NCBI GenBank assembly: GCA_963682025.1
Contig: OY821517.1
Location: 227,082,476 to 227,146,475 of the forward strand
Source: Cordilura impudica
Lineage: Eukaryota > Arthropoda > Insecta > Diptera > Scathophagidae
Direction of reading: 5' to 3'
Length of the DNA stretch: 64,000 nucleotides
Below the pieces are notes generated by a model. That model was not told the DNA's origin, did no database searches, and worked only from the letters and a program-made list of their open reading frames with translations. Below, one piece after another: positions 44,144-56,750 of this stretch. The position numbers and the translations under genes are program-made. Position 1 is the first letter of the stretch. Each line of letters starts with the position of its first letter.

Positions 44144-44269
44144 CTTATGAACGCTGTATATTTCACGTATTTATGATAACCAAGAAAAAATTAAATTTCG
44201 TATTTTTGTGTTGTAATGTTTTCTGTACATTCTCCTCATTGACGGAAGTTATTATCCTTTTTCTTTACA

Positions 44270-44285
44270 CCAATTCTCGTCGCCA
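44270..44285 (-). promoter_or_regulatory. Putative primer-binding site of the Mag-like element
   Basis: TGGCGACGAGAATTGG on the minus strand, upstream of gag. LTR sequence would lie to its right (from about 44287), but its far end was not defined and no second LTR was found. Confidence 0.5.
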
Positions 44286-44899
44286 ATTATTTGATATGAA
44301 ATAAAATACTTCCTTTTTCATATAAATTCTTTTTATTAATTCTGTGCGTGTTCACATGTAAGAGAATAATGAATTTTTAGCATCCAGTTACCATATCTAC
44401 ATGTTACATTTTACAGTGTTGTATACATGAAAATCCAACACATTTCAAAACACGAAAAAATGACAGAGTTGTATTTAATTTTTCGCATGTTCAGTGTAAT
44501 ATTTCTCATTTTTGCCAAGTTGGCATCCTTGCTATTTTAACATTACTATTAAAGTGGCATTACAGTAAAAAAAATACAATCCAAAATTCAAATTTTCATC
44601 ATTAATATAATTAAAGTAGTTGGCCGCCAATTCAATGATATTATTTTTATCCATTTTGAAAATTTTGCAGTTTTTCAATTGGTTTTTATATTTGAAACAG
44701 CTGTTCAATGTGCTGAAATGTTTAACTTAAACACACTAAACCAAGTTTGAACGACTGTGTTTTGCAAAATATCGTAGTGTGAACGCCTTATTAACCACCG
44801 AACTTCGGTAAACATTTTGAGTCACTGTGGGAAGCATTCTTATTTTTTAAAATATTTTGAAACTACCTGTGGGTAAGTGTCCACCACGTACTTTATTAA

Positions 44900-45330
44900 T
44901 TATTTTCTCCTCAGTTTCATGGCAAGTCACTCAGATAGGAATTTGGATGCGAGAGCGACTTGATGGATAATGCAGTGAAAATTTTGAACTGCAAAGCCAT
45001 GTCTTTTCAATTGTCCAACTAATCCTTAATTTTTTTCTTGTGATTACATTTGCCCCGTCCGTACAGACACAACATGGAACAGCCCTTTTGCTGTAACGAT
45101 TGCGTAAAACGTTTCAAGTGAAAACATTGTTTCAAAAACATTTGATTTTGCATAAACGTAACGAATGCAAATAACAAGTCGGCACAGATCATTAATGTCT
45201 ATGTTTTCGTCCAATCAAAAAGAGAAAAAACACAATTTTCAAGAGTTTGCCTATGGCAAACTCGACATAAACTCCCATTTGCAATTTTGATAATCTATTG
45301 AGTGCGTGTTCGCGATTTCCACAGACGGAC
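44900..45330 (-). pseudogene. hAT-type transposase remnant
   Basis: Broken frames on the minus strand resemble the central part of hAT transposases: FSLFDW (for F-S-L..DES), a FAFVTFMQNQMFL stretch, and GLVGQLKRHGFAVQNFHCIIHQ with the His typical of the insertion domain. Several frameshifts. Family call from motif memory only. Confidence 0.5.
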
Positions 45331-45339
45331 ATATCAACT

Positions 45340-46165
45340 CCACTTCTTATAAGGTTTACGAATAAAAATATTATATTGGGGGCAGATTTTTATACCATCA
45401 ACGCGAATGTGTAGAGAGTATATACCACAGGTCGAAAAATTTGCGACCCCATAAATATAAATTCTTGATTATTATAAGAACTCGAGTATAAATATTTAAA
45501 ATTGGATAAATCGGGTATCATTGTGCCAAGATATGGCCTAAAATATGGAGACACCTCTAAAAAATGCTAAATTCAGTGTGTTTGTTGTTATAATTTAGTA
45601 TTCAATTTATCAAACCGTTTACTTTTTCAAATATTTTGTTTAGATTTGTTATAAATAGTGCAATAAGTCCATATATTAATATATACGTAAAACCCAGGTT
45701 AAGGTTATTAAAGATTCGGCATAGCCGAATTTATACGTCAATCTTGTTTTATGTAATTATTGTAAACGGAATGACAAACTTGTATATACACTCCACACAT
45801 TAGTGTGGAATGTATAAAAACATTTACAAAATAAAAATTTTATTTTTCCAAATGTCTTTTTACATTCACATTGATATCTCGTGCCCCATTGTACCAATTT
45901 TAATGATTTTAAACAGAAACGTAATTAGAAAACGGTATTATGAAAAAACGAAGAGCCTATCTTTACTACTGAGGGCGTGATTTCCACAGCCAGACGTACA
46001 GACGGTGGTAGCTAAATCAACTTCCTTGTTATAAGGATAAGGAAAATATATATGTTGTTTATGGGTTTATGGGGTCTACAGATTTTATTTCGATGCGTTA
46101 CAAATGGAAAGGGAAAATGATATATACCCTCAGCGCATAGTGGTGTGGAGGGTATAAATTAAAGC
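45340..46165. repeat. Dispersed repeat ends of unknown family
   Basis: Two blocks end in 'ataccctc...catagtggtgtg' type tails (about 46120-46160) and the palindrome 'attcggcatagccgaat' (45714-45730). These resemble R1 and the repeat end at 23414. No coding potential seen. Confidence 0.5.
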
Positions 46166-46169
46166 AAAT

Positions 46170-48310
46170 GTTGATTGTTTTTCCTAGGGAATTAAATTCT
46201 TCAATTACAAAAGTGTAACGAAAAGTTTAATAAATAGAGATTGTCTTAATGTTATTTATAGTGGATTACCGATTTAACGAATTTCATAAATATACGTACG
46301 TTCCGTGTATACTGAATCAAAAGTTAATTTTCCTCTCTTTGATTATAGTAGATGGCTGACTCATATTTACCATTTTCCATGATGTAACCTGAAAAATAAA
46401 ACGTAAACAAAGACTTTAAATAATGGGAATAGTGGCACGAAGTTGTCTTACTGACTCCGAAATATAACCAAAGTTCCAAACAGGAAGTGCATACAGATGT
46501 GGCTGATAAACTTAAGGATATACTTAATTTTGATTATATGGATGTCTTCCTCCAATTATTCTGCTTTGGTTCGAAAAAGCGTTAAAACTTTGTTGGCTTC
46601 CGGTTTGTTTTGTTTAGCTATTTGATTGAAGTTATGTTATGTTTTCAATAGTTTGTGTTATATAAATTTGTTATAGTAAACGTATAATTTAAACGCATTT
46701 TAAATATAAAATCGCAAAATAACATTTTAAAAACTGTTATTCACTAGTGGCATGATATTGTTTATCGCTTTCTTCAAAATAATGGGATATTGTATATTAT
46801 TGAAAAAATTCCGAATTTAATTAAGATTTCCCATTTGAAATTAAAGAAATTCTTAATCTAACTTTTTCATTTGTTATGTTATCAATTTCAAATGCAAAAG
46901 CTCAATTTTTTTAATTTTCTCTGAACTTAATTAAGGTGCATCACTAATGCTATCAATATTATCAACTTTTTGCAAATTTAAGTAACATGCAATTAAAAAC
47001 GAATTACATCAAATGTTAGAATGTGAAGTAGAAGACAATTTAAAAGAAATATATATATAAAATATTTATATATTATGTTATCTTTTATAACAAATTTACT
47101 ACTACGCTTTGCAATTTAATACTCTAAAATTAATTGACAAACATTGTACTTCATAAAATTACAAACCTACTCTTGGTCTAACCAATAGGTATTTAAAACA
47201 TATTATCGGTAATTGATTATTTTCGATGAAGAATTAATTCAAAGTGTAAGGAGTTGTCGTTGATAATAAGTATTTATATAGCACACTATATATAACTACA
47301 CACAGAAAAAATATTTGCCAACCGAATTGGTCTTAAGCGGAACAACCGTAATTTCGATTGTATCAACAGAAATTTATTATCATCTGCAAATTTTCTATTA
47401 TTATAAAATATTTACTGTTAAGGCAATGGAATTGTAATCATCGTGAACCCGAAAATCGGTTATTAGCATTATCACAATTCGGTTGGTAATAAATTCGGTA
47501 GCCACAATGAATCTGTTTTCTGTGTGTACTTACTTTCAGTTACATTAGTAATGCAACCAGTAATGATACATCATTATCAAGTTTTTGCCAGATATATCCA
47601 AATCATTTGAATGCTATTATTTTTGGATACCCTTTACTGTGATTGCCCCATAAACCAACGAACGATATGATAGCAAAATCGCTATCACCTCAAATCAAAT
47701 GGCATTATGTATGATATTTAAATAATCCATTAAGATTATAATATCATTTGTGATGAAATTGTTTCATTGCAGTTGTGTTTTGTTGAAATTAAAAATTTGA
47801 AAAATTTTCATTTGTCAAAAAAAATTTGTAGTTAGTTTGACTTGCTTCTGTTAATGGGTGCGAAGGGATTTATATGTTTTTTGCATGCATGAAAGTACAT
47901 TTAGTAGCGTCGGCGAGGACTGTTTATTGTTGAGGAGCGGAGCATGGCATGTCTTTGTTGGTGGTAGTAAAAATCGAAACTGCCGTTGAAAAAATTAGAT
48001 TTAATATTTGTTTTTAAAAATACTCTCAAGCATCTTGTAATTATTTTTAATTTTTTGTTTTAAATAAAAATATCAAAAATAATTTTTATTAAACATTTTA
48101 GTTTTTATTATTCGTTTAAGAGTTTTTGAAATACGCGTACCAAAGTCGGTATTTATATATATTTAATATCATATACAGATTATACTATCGATTATACTAG
48201 GGAATTTTGATAGTGAAAACGGTTTCATACTTTTAGTGAAAAACAATATCATAAGAAAATCTATATTATATTTTTATTTTTAAATATATTATATATTTAT
48301 TGTATTTTAG
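46170..48310 (+). other. Probable host intron, no recognised elements
   Basis: AT-rich, no tandem arrays or element motifs. It ends with an A/T-rich tract and 'tgtattttag', a splice acceptor for the exon at 48311. Confidence 0.45.
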
Positions 48311-48519
48311 TGTGGATATTCGAGAAGGATACACAAAAGCTGTCAAACGTTGGTCCGATGAAAGTGTATTTGGAGAAAGAGCATACTTTATGTTTGATAA
48401 GGAACCGGGAACACTTTCAATCCAAAGCACTCAGTATACAGATTCCGGAACATACAGATGCAGAGTGGATTTTTTAAAAGCACAAACTCGTAACAGCAAA
48501 ATAGTGCTTTCAGTTATTA
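48311..48519 (+). CDS. Single exon of a sidestep-like immunoglobulin receptor
   Basis: This 209-bp exon encodes most of an Ig V-type domain: SVDIREG, KRWSDESVFGERAYF, then LSIQSTQYTDSGTYRCRVDF and RNSKIVLSVI. D-S-G-T-Y-R-C is the Ig F-strand Cys motif. YRCRVDF...TRN closely matches the first Ig domain of the Drosophila sidestep family, which are neuronal cell-surface proteins that bind Beat proteins. The acceptor AG is at 48309-48310 and the donor GTAAGT at 48520-48525. The exon begins in phase 2 and ends one base into a codon. No neighbouring exon was found, so flanking introns must be long. The only host gene evidence here. Confidence 0.85.
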
Positions 48520-48525
48520 GTAAGT

Positions 48526-49435
48526 AATAATTTTTTTAAAATCGTAATAAAAACAGCCATATTCTTTATATTTCGGTTTTGTCAGTTTTGCACTTTAAGA
48601 GCATTTCCGTTGATTTGACTTGTTTTTTACATAATTTTTGAGAGGTGTTTTACAGGATTTTAATGATGCTATGAGCCTGTTTTCAAGAAATTTTCAATTG
48701 GGTAATTCCCTTTCCTGGAGGGACACGATCTAAAATGTTCTAAATGTGTCCCACTGATCGTCAGAGGTAACAAAATAGGAAGTTTTTAGTAGTATTTATT
48801 TTTTATTTTTATACCCTATACTGATCGACTCAGAATCGCTTTATTAGAGCCAAATACTGCGATACAGTGGGAGACTCGATTCCGCATGCCACCGAATATA
48901 TCAAAGACAAAGTAGCAATAATTGATTCTGAACTGATTCCAGTGTTTTGATGAAAACATTGTATTGTGGATTATATGATTACTGATGCTTATTCAAGTAT
49001 CGGCCTGAGAAAAAAAACGTGATTTTTTGTAACATAAGGATCATTAAATTCCTTTGACCAACGTTTTATATAACATAAAGTATATTTGCCTTATTAAAAG
49101 TCATTATTCTGAGTGAGTCAACTGAGTTTAATTTTTTATCATGGATGACATAGACGATCGAAGCGAATATCTAGAAAGGGCATAGGCTGAAATATTTTAC
49201 GATTTAATTCGATTAAGTTGACATTATACATTTGTAGAAGCTGTGAGGGTTGAGTAGATTTTTAAATCCTCGACATTAATAAACAGCAATAATTGGAGAG
49301 GTGACATCCTTAAGGGACACTGGAAGTAAAATCTATATATTTCGATATGAAGTTATTTAAAATAAACATTGCTTACGATTTTGTAAGTACGACTGAATCC
49401 ATTTTAGGAAGTTCTCGGAGAATTCAATGATATCA
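48526..49435. other. Intronic AT-rich sequence without recognised feature
   Basis: Only a short stretch resembling R1 tails ('ataccctatactgatcgact', about 48820). No gene seen. Confidence 0.4.
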
Positions 49436-49439
49436 AGCT

Positions 49440-50080
49440 TTATCAAAAGCTTTACTAAATTATATATAACATCAGTTTGTTTATTTTTGCAGAATCCAGA
49501 GTATATATAGAAGGTAAATTCAATAAGATTAGTGGTCGTAGATCATCCTTTGCAAAAACCCTGTAGAGCTGGTGGTAGAATTCTTTTGGTATAGTATTCA
49601 GTTTTGCAAGTACTCTATAATTAGATGAATCACTACGGCTACCTGAGTTATAGTGCGGAATAACAAAAGAGCTTTTCCAACTCTTTGGAAAGAATCCAAA
49701 ATTAAGAGAGTTATTATATATGAGAGTTAACGGGGTAGCCAATACTTCGGCACAATTTTTTAAGATACAGTTGGGAATACCATCTGGTCCCGGATTAAAT
49801 GAACTTTTTACACTTTTTAGAATAGTCAACACATCTGAGGATGAAATATTAATTGATGTCAGCCTTTGAATATCATATGGATGTCGTGTGCTGTTTATCA
49901 TTATTGTGGAAAATGTGGACGCAAATTATCTAGCGAAAACATTTGCATAGCAACATCATTTTCATAATGACTGGATATGATGTAAATAAAATTACGTTTA
50001 GAATATACAAATTTGTAAAACATTTTTGGATTTTTTCTAGTATTTGAATTCATTTTGCTAAGATAAGTATCGTCAAATTA
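49440..50080 (-). pseudogene. Jockey-type LINE reverse transcriptase fragment
   Basis: Pre-RT segment NTRKNPKMFYKFVYSKR (about 50050), then NPGPDGIPNCILKNCAEVL and FPKSWKSSFVIPHYNSGSRSDSSNYR (49800-49610). After SNYR it jumps to a different part and stops, so it is internally deleted and lacks the catalytic motif. A stop separates the first segment from the rest. Confidence 0.82.
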
Positions 50081-51690
50081 TTTATTTTCTAAGTTATAAT
50101 GACTTCTGGAAATAAAATAAATAAATAAAATAATTTAATTATTATCATAATTTTTTTATAGAACCTGCTGTTACGATTTTGAGCATTTGCTCTAACTTTT
50201 TTTTATCAAAGGAATAAACTATTCCTTATTCGTTATATTGATGAAAGTACCATACAAAATGTTTGGATTACTTGTGTACTGTTACAACTTCAGTCCAAAA
50301 CAATAAATACTTCGTTTTGGGTCTACTGGAACAATTATTTTGAGAGAGGCCTCATTCCTTAGTTTATTTTATAAACCAGAATGTTGTCTGTTAGTTCATT
50401 ATTGGACGAAGAATTTATAAAGATTTTAAAACCCAAAAATGGTTTTTATAGTGGGAGTTGTACGAAGTTATTTAGAGATTTCCACAGGATTTGGCACTAA
50501 CGTATTAACTTTTGGGGATATCATCGAGGGCAAATATAGGTTAGGAGATCCAATATTAGTTTCAAGTGAAGAGCAATTACTTCTGTTGGTGATATAAAAC
50601 TCAAAGACGTAGACGTGATGAGAGACATCATCAATTTCCATTGAGTTTTTAGACGCGGTTCCCGACGAATTAAAAAAACTGTTAAATAAGTTAAATAAGT
50701 GTATAAATATTATTAAAAAACTGTTTTATTACATTTTTCACTACAAATATATAAATAAATAATCTAACCCATAAAAACAAAAATGTTATTAAAACTTTCT
50801 TTCCTTATGCATATAGTCACATAATCAAATATGTTCCTCATAAACACAATTAGGGTTAATTGTGTGTTTATCATGTTACGTCTGAATTTGTGAAGAACAG
50901 TGAAGGCCGTACCAAACACGCTGGTGCTCGGCTTCTTATATGTATACAGCCGAACGAAAACAAAAATACTCATCAAAGAGTAAAACTAAACAACAATTTC
51001 ATTCAGTCTTATGAAAGCTTTTGAACAAAGCAGGTCTATATCGTATTGCCTTTTGAAATTCATATCAATTTTTTTTAATAGGTACACAGAGAATATTTGT
51101 TTAAAAGAAACCAAAAATGTTGAGAAAATTTCCAAGACTTGATAAACTAAATTACGCAAAGCAGTTGAATCTGCTATAAATTAAACATTTTCTATAAATT
51201 ACATATGTCGCCTACATTTGACAACATTATAGCTGTCTTTTATGTTTTTTTGTTACTGCATGCTGTTAAGTTTTTTTAGTTTTTGGTAACATATCACTTA
51301 TTAACCTTTGAAATTTCTTATCTTTTTAAGTTTTGCTATCTTTGTTTTTTTTTTTTTTTTTTTTTTAAGAAATGAGTAATTTATGATTACTTGTTTGATT
51401 TAATAAACTTCAAACTTAAGGATAAAACAGAATGTTCTTCACATTATTTTAACATTTTCAGAATGTAAGATTTTAAATTTTAAAACAAAAAAATATATTT
51501 AAAATTTTACCATATTCTTATTGAACTCAACTATTTTCCCTTTTTCATTCATAAACACATTCATACAAAATCTACACAAACCCATTTAATATCGGCATTG
51601 TGTTTTGTCTATAAATTTTGATCAGTGTAGTACAACTAACACATGCTTATAAACACTATTACTAACTCAATTCACTCGATGGCCACCACT
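50081..51690. other. AT-rich sequence without recognised feature
   Basis: It includes a long T-run (51344-51366) and scattered short ORFs without family motifs. The right edge may be the outer part of the LTR that the hAT MITE interrupts. Confidence 0.4.
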
Positions 51691-51699
51691 GGTCTAGAA

Positions 51700-52479
51700 C
51701 AGTGCTGTTCATATCATTGAACAATTGTTCATGCTCAACTCTTACGCTCTTGCATTTAGTCTCCAATGGCACAGTGACAAATGAAGATGTGTGGGGATGT
51801 ATGCTGACTTTTTTTAATGCACCGAAAAAAATTAATAGTAATATATGAAATATAGATTATGAGTATAAATGTATTTGGTAATTTATTATTAAACATGTAA
51901 GGAAAATAATTTAAATGAAAAAGAAAAGCTGTTTGATTAAAAAAAATTAAAAGAATCGTTAATCAAATTGGAAACCAAGATCGACAAATAAAAATTGTGA
52001 ACTTATTTTTTTGCGATTTAAAATTTATTTGTTCTAAACAACGTACCGCATTAAGTTCTGTAAATTTAAAAAATGATTTACTAATACGCAATTGTCGCGA
52101 AAGAATAAATATTGAAAAATTTGAATTATTAAAAAAACGAATTTTGAGAAAACGAAATTTGAGTCTGATTGTTCATTCATTCATAGAATGTATTTTTTTC
52201 CTTCCAAAAAGTGTATTTCTTTACTTTTTTTTAACAATGATATCATTAATATTGATTGAAAAAATCTACAACTTTTTATATATTATAGAATGAAAAAAAA
52301 GCCAGCCTAATGTATATACGTAAAACAGTTTTACACACAACATTAACAGTTTCATATTTTCAATAAAAAATAAATTCATTAAGAGACTAACACTTCTATT
52401 AACCCATTGAACATTTCTTACAGTGCAATTCTCATTTTCCCACCAACACAATTATATGTTTTAATTTTGAACATCACTG
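51700..52479. mobile_element. hAT-type MITE, 780 bp
   Basis: Terminal inverted repeats CAGTGCTGTTCA (left) and CAGTGATGTTCA (right, reverse strand). Perfect 8-bp target duplication GTCTAGAA at 51692-51699 and 52480-52487. These are hallmarks of hAT. No transposase is encoded; the 98-codon ORF inside (51997) has no hAT motif. Confidence 0.9.
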
Positions 52480-52489
52480 GTCTAGAATG

Positions 52490-52710
52490 CAGCCGTTATA
52501 TGGTAGGTCGGTATGTTTGTTTCCCTATAAATGCAGTTTTGCGTGGGATTCTGATTGTCAGCAGAATTCCACGCTAGTAGAGTAAGTAGATTTTAAAATG
52601 AATAGTAAGTAGAATTTAAAATGAATATAAAGCTCAGTTAAAAATGTGGTGGTGTGTTTTCTATTCATAAAACTTTATATAAGAAGTGGTTTGTTTTCTA
52701 TGCATAAAAC
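52490..52710 (+). repeat. Likely 5' LTR end of the 17.6-like element
   Basis: A TATA-like 'ccctataaatgcag' at about 52523 and repeated 'gtaga.tttaaaatgaat' blocks end directly before a primer-binding-site-like TGGCGACGAGG at 52711. The outer LTR end was not found; the hAT MITE sits in or next to it. Confidence 0.5.
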
Positions 52711-52728
52711 TGGCGACGAGGAAAAAGG
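52711..52728 (+). promoter_or_regulatory. Putative primer-binding site
   Basis: TGGCGACGAGGAAAAAGG. The first 10 bases match the site of the Mag-like element at 44270-44285. Confidence 0.45.
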
Positions 52729-52734
52729 ATAAAA

Positions 52735-53525
52735 GAAAAACAAGTAAGAAAATTATAGTCGGTCTAGACCGACCATGAGTTTAGAGACCCTATCTCATAG
52801 GCACAACTAACTGGACATAGAAAATAAGCATAAACCAAATTTGAGTGGGATTTTGATCAATTTTTTGGCTGCAAATATGAAAAAGTTCATATTGGATACT
52901 ATATCTATATGGGGACTAGGCCCAAAAATGGACCGATTCTGACTATGTTTGGTAAAGTCTCTTGTATTTTGCAAAAATATATACAAACAAAATTTGAGAA
53001 GAATCAGTGCAATATTTTTGTTTTTTGATAGATTTAAGTGAAGACCGGGAAGCAGCTCTATATGGGGCCTATGACTAACAGTTGACCCATAGGGATCATT
53101 TTTGGATTACTCATTAATGGATGTAATAAATGCATACAAACTTAATTTGAGTAAGATCTATATGACAATTTGGATCTTATGGCAATTTATGTCGATTTCA
53201 TGGGGGTCATTTGTATGGGGGCTAGGTCTGAACATGGACCGATTCTAACCAATCTCAACAGCGTTCATCCTATGGCCGATAAAAGCTCATACACCAAATT
53301 TCATCAAAATATATTCATATTTGCGACCTGCAGTTTGATTACAAGGTTTACATGGACACACAGATGGACGGACGGACGGACATCGTTAAATCGAATCAAT
53401 TAGTGATTCTGATTCGATCGGTATAGTAAAAAATGGGTCTAGGTCAAATATTTTTGGTAGTTACAAACAGCAGCACAAAGTCATTATACCCAAACCACAT
53501 AGTGGTATATGGTATAATTAAATTA
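52735..53525 (+). repeat. Family R1, nearly full copy
   Basis: It starts 'aagaaaattatagtcggtc', contains 'gggactaggcccaaaaatgg', and ends with the 'gatggacggacggacggaca' tail, a roughly 10-bp hairpin pair and 'tatggtataatta'. It is the longest copy in the window and lies in the leader of the LTR element. Confidence 0.75.
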
Positions 53526-54313
53526 AATCTAATATTGGAAAAAGGATATATTGAAAAAAGGATAAAAAAAATTAAATTTAATTTAATATTGAAAAATTAA
53601 ATACAAGAATAAAAGAAGAATTAAATGAAAGGCAGTTCGTTTTAAGAACTTATAAATTAATCGGCTAACCAAATAATTATACAAGAATATTTGTAACTTA
53701 TGTATAACAAGGTTAAACAAAAAGAAAAAACACATTACTAGTATCACTTTGAATTCAAACTGAACTACTAAAACGTTTATCAGTGCAAAGAAGAACTTTC
53801 TACGCAATTAAGGCCATCCCTTTACAAGTTTAATGAAAAAAATACTACATAGAGAAAAGAGCGAATACATCCATCATTCGTTTAACATAAGAAACAGTGG
53901 CACCTATGTTTTGGACACAAGACAACATAAAATTGCAAAGAAGACCAGTAGTGGAATAATAAACAAAAAAAATACCAACAAACAACAACATCAAGAACGT
54001 AAAACAGCAACGAATAACATTTGTCCTCTTGAATTAAGAAACTAAAGCAGAGTATACACGTGAGGTATCATCATTAACATTCTTAATCATGTCTAAAACA
54101 TTGGCTGCAACGAAACACGACAACGGCAACGGCAACGGCAATAAAGTAAGTCATTTTAAGAATTCTGTTTAAGGAAAATTTTTGTATTAGAATTAATAAA
54201 TGAATTTAGCGAAAGAAACGAAGATAGAAAGTAGAATCAGATTCTAAATAATTCAGTACAATTAATTGTAATCTATATATATTTTTGAGTTACCTTTCCA
54301 TGTTGGAATAAAA

Positions 54314-55130
54314 ATGGACATGAACATAGTTCAGCAATTCAATCTAAGTTGCATTAGAGAAATACCGATTTTCGACGGTACTGACACGAATCAGTTACCG
54401 GATTTCTTGGCACAGTGCGAAGTACTGTTGCCATCTATTCACACCGTCGACGAGAACAACAGCAATATTTTATTTGGGTACATGAAAAATAAATGTACAG
54501 GGTTGACAAGAGAGATACTCCATCGACATGGCACCATTATAAATTGGCAAGAATTAAAGGAGATTCTTTTAGGTAATTTTCGGGAGAAAGATACGAGCAC
54601 AGAATTAATGGAAAAAACGTAAAACATTCAGAATGGACTCTACGATAGAAAAATACCACTATGGTATAAATAAACTTAGGAATAAACTCCATAATAGACG
54701 ATTAACGCACGGGGAAGAAGGTTTTTAAACAAAGGAAATAAATAGAATCCCCTTACAAGTATTTAAGGACTGTTTACCGGAACCGACAAGGACAATTAGT
54801 TTTGCGAGAAATACCGAAACACTGGAGGAAGCATTCCAAATAGTTCTGGGAGAAGACACCAAAATTATACCGCTTTTGGGGTGTGTCAAAAGAACGATAG
54901 CTTGAATCCCTCATTCAGGACAAATTTTAGCAATGATGTAAGGAACAACCGTCCCCGTAATGATGACGGAAGTAGGAACCAAGGGAATAGTAGAATAGCG
55001 ACCCTAACAATAGTAATAACAATAATAATTATAGTAACAATAACGGGTGTAACAATAGCAACTTTAATAGGAACAATAACGGGTTTAACAAAAATCAGAA
55101 TATGAATGACAATAATGTATAATATTAAGA
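54314..55130 (+). pseudogene. Gag of the plus-strand 17.6-like element
   Basis: 102 codons open from 54314: a capsid-like N-terminal part (FDGTDTNQLPDFLAQCEVLLP, then KEILLGNFREKD). A stop follows at 54620, then frame-shifted continuation. An Asn/Arg-rich tail (54881-55105) stands where errantivirus Gag has its basic region. There is no zinc knuckle, as in 17.6-type Gag. Confidence 0.68.
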
Positions 55131-55641
55131 AACAATCGACGATAAAATTACCAGACTCTGGTAATTCAAGACAGTGTAATCAACTGAGGAATTCAAGTAA
55201 TGTAGTATCTTTATCAGTATCTTTAATGAAAACTTATGTGCTCCGAAGTGGAAGAATGACATCAATATTTCACTGAGCGCAATGGGTGGGAATTTTAAGT
55301 GAAGAAACTTTGTAGGTTTCCTATTTTCAGAGATTTTAAATATAAGGGTATTTTTGTGAGTTCCTAGAGTTAAATTTTAATAATGCGTTCGACGGACTAA
55401 TCGGCAATAATATTCTGCAGACCTCAACTGTATAACAGATTACAAAAATAGGCAAATGATGACGGATAAAACAGTCATCCCAATTTATCTTAATAGGGAA
55501 GAAGAAGACTATAAGGAGAAATGCCACACGGAAAACGTGATGGAGGTCCTCAACAACAAAGTGTCGTTTGATAATACGTGCTGAATATTTGATCTAGATA
55601 CAACGTATTTGAATGCAAGTAAGGGAAATAAATTGATGTAA

Positions 55642-56750
55642 ATGTTGAGGAGGTATAACATGGTTTTTTTTTATCGGGAAAACGAGGATTTGGCATTTAA
55701 ATTTAGGGTGAAACACACAATAAATACGAATCATGACATTCCGGTGTATGCCAGACATAGGTACCCAGAAGTCCACAAAAGGGGAATAAATAGGCAAATA
55801 GTGGGTATGTTGAGCCGGGGGATAATAAGAGAATCATCAAGTCCTTACAACAGCCCTGTTTGGATAGTTCCGAAAAAGCTGGATGCGACGAAAATTCAAA
55901 AATGGCGACTTGTGATTGATTATAGAAAGCTGAATAGCGTTACTATCGAAGATATATTCCCAATCCCATAGACGATTTATTTGACAAGTTGGGAAGATGC
56001 CAATATATCACAACGCTCGATTTGGCCCACTGTTTTCATCAAATTGAAATTGACGAAAAAACATCCATAAAACAGCTTTTTCGACAGCGAACGGTCATTA
56101 AGAATTCCTTAGAATGCCATTTGAGTTGAAGAATGCGCCGTCGACCTTCCAGAGACTGATGAACGAAGTCTTGAAAGAGCACATAGGTAAAATTTGCCCG
56201 GTTTACTTAGACGATATCCTAATATTCTCCACAAGCGTAGAAGAACGTATGGAATCACTGAACAAGGTATTAAATTGCTTAACACAAGCGAACTTGAAGA
56301 TCCAATTAAGTAAATGTAGTTTTTGAAACGGGAAACAGAATTCCTGGGACATTTGATCACCGTCAAGGGAATAAAGCGAAACCCAAAGACTGTGGAGGCA
56401 ATAGATAAGATTTTACTTCCGACAAACCAGAAGAAAATTAAGTCCTTTTTACGAAAAACAGGATATTATAGGAGATTTATAAAGGACTACTCAAAGGTGG
56501 CATACCCTTTAGTGAAATATTTGAAGAAAAACGTGAGGATAAATCTCAAAGATGAGGAGAATAGAAGAGCATTCGAAAAGTTGAAACTTCTGATCAAATC
56601 CGATCCAATTTTAGTGCACCCTGACTATACAAGGGAATTTACTGTGTTTACTGATGCGAGTAACTTTGCCCTGGGAGCGGCATTAATGCAAAGTGGCAGA
56701 ATCATTTACTATGCAAGTCGATCAATAAATAGCCATGAGAAAAACCATAG
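55642..56750 (+). pseudogene. Reverse transcriptase and start of RNase H, 17.6-like element
   Basis: [40 protein letters not shown] (55642-55971), a frameshift, LDLAHCFHQIEID, then FELKNAPSTFQRLMNEVL and the catalytic YLDDILIFS (56114-56326). From 56323 it continues as FLGHLITVKGIKRNPK, TGYYRRFIKDYSKV and the RNase H start FTVFTDASNFALGAAL. The RNase H is then cut by a LINE at about 56757. Confidence 0.88.

Noticed and set aside
49440..50080. Host exon candidate because of its long open frame
   Set aside because: The sequence matches LINE RT motifs (NPGPDGIPN, SKWKSSFVIP-like block), not a host protein.
51997..52293. A 98-codon ORF inside the hAT MITE as a transposase or accessory protein
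   Set aside because: No hAT dimerisation or catalytic motifs; the element is too short and the composition is that of AT-rich chance ORFs.
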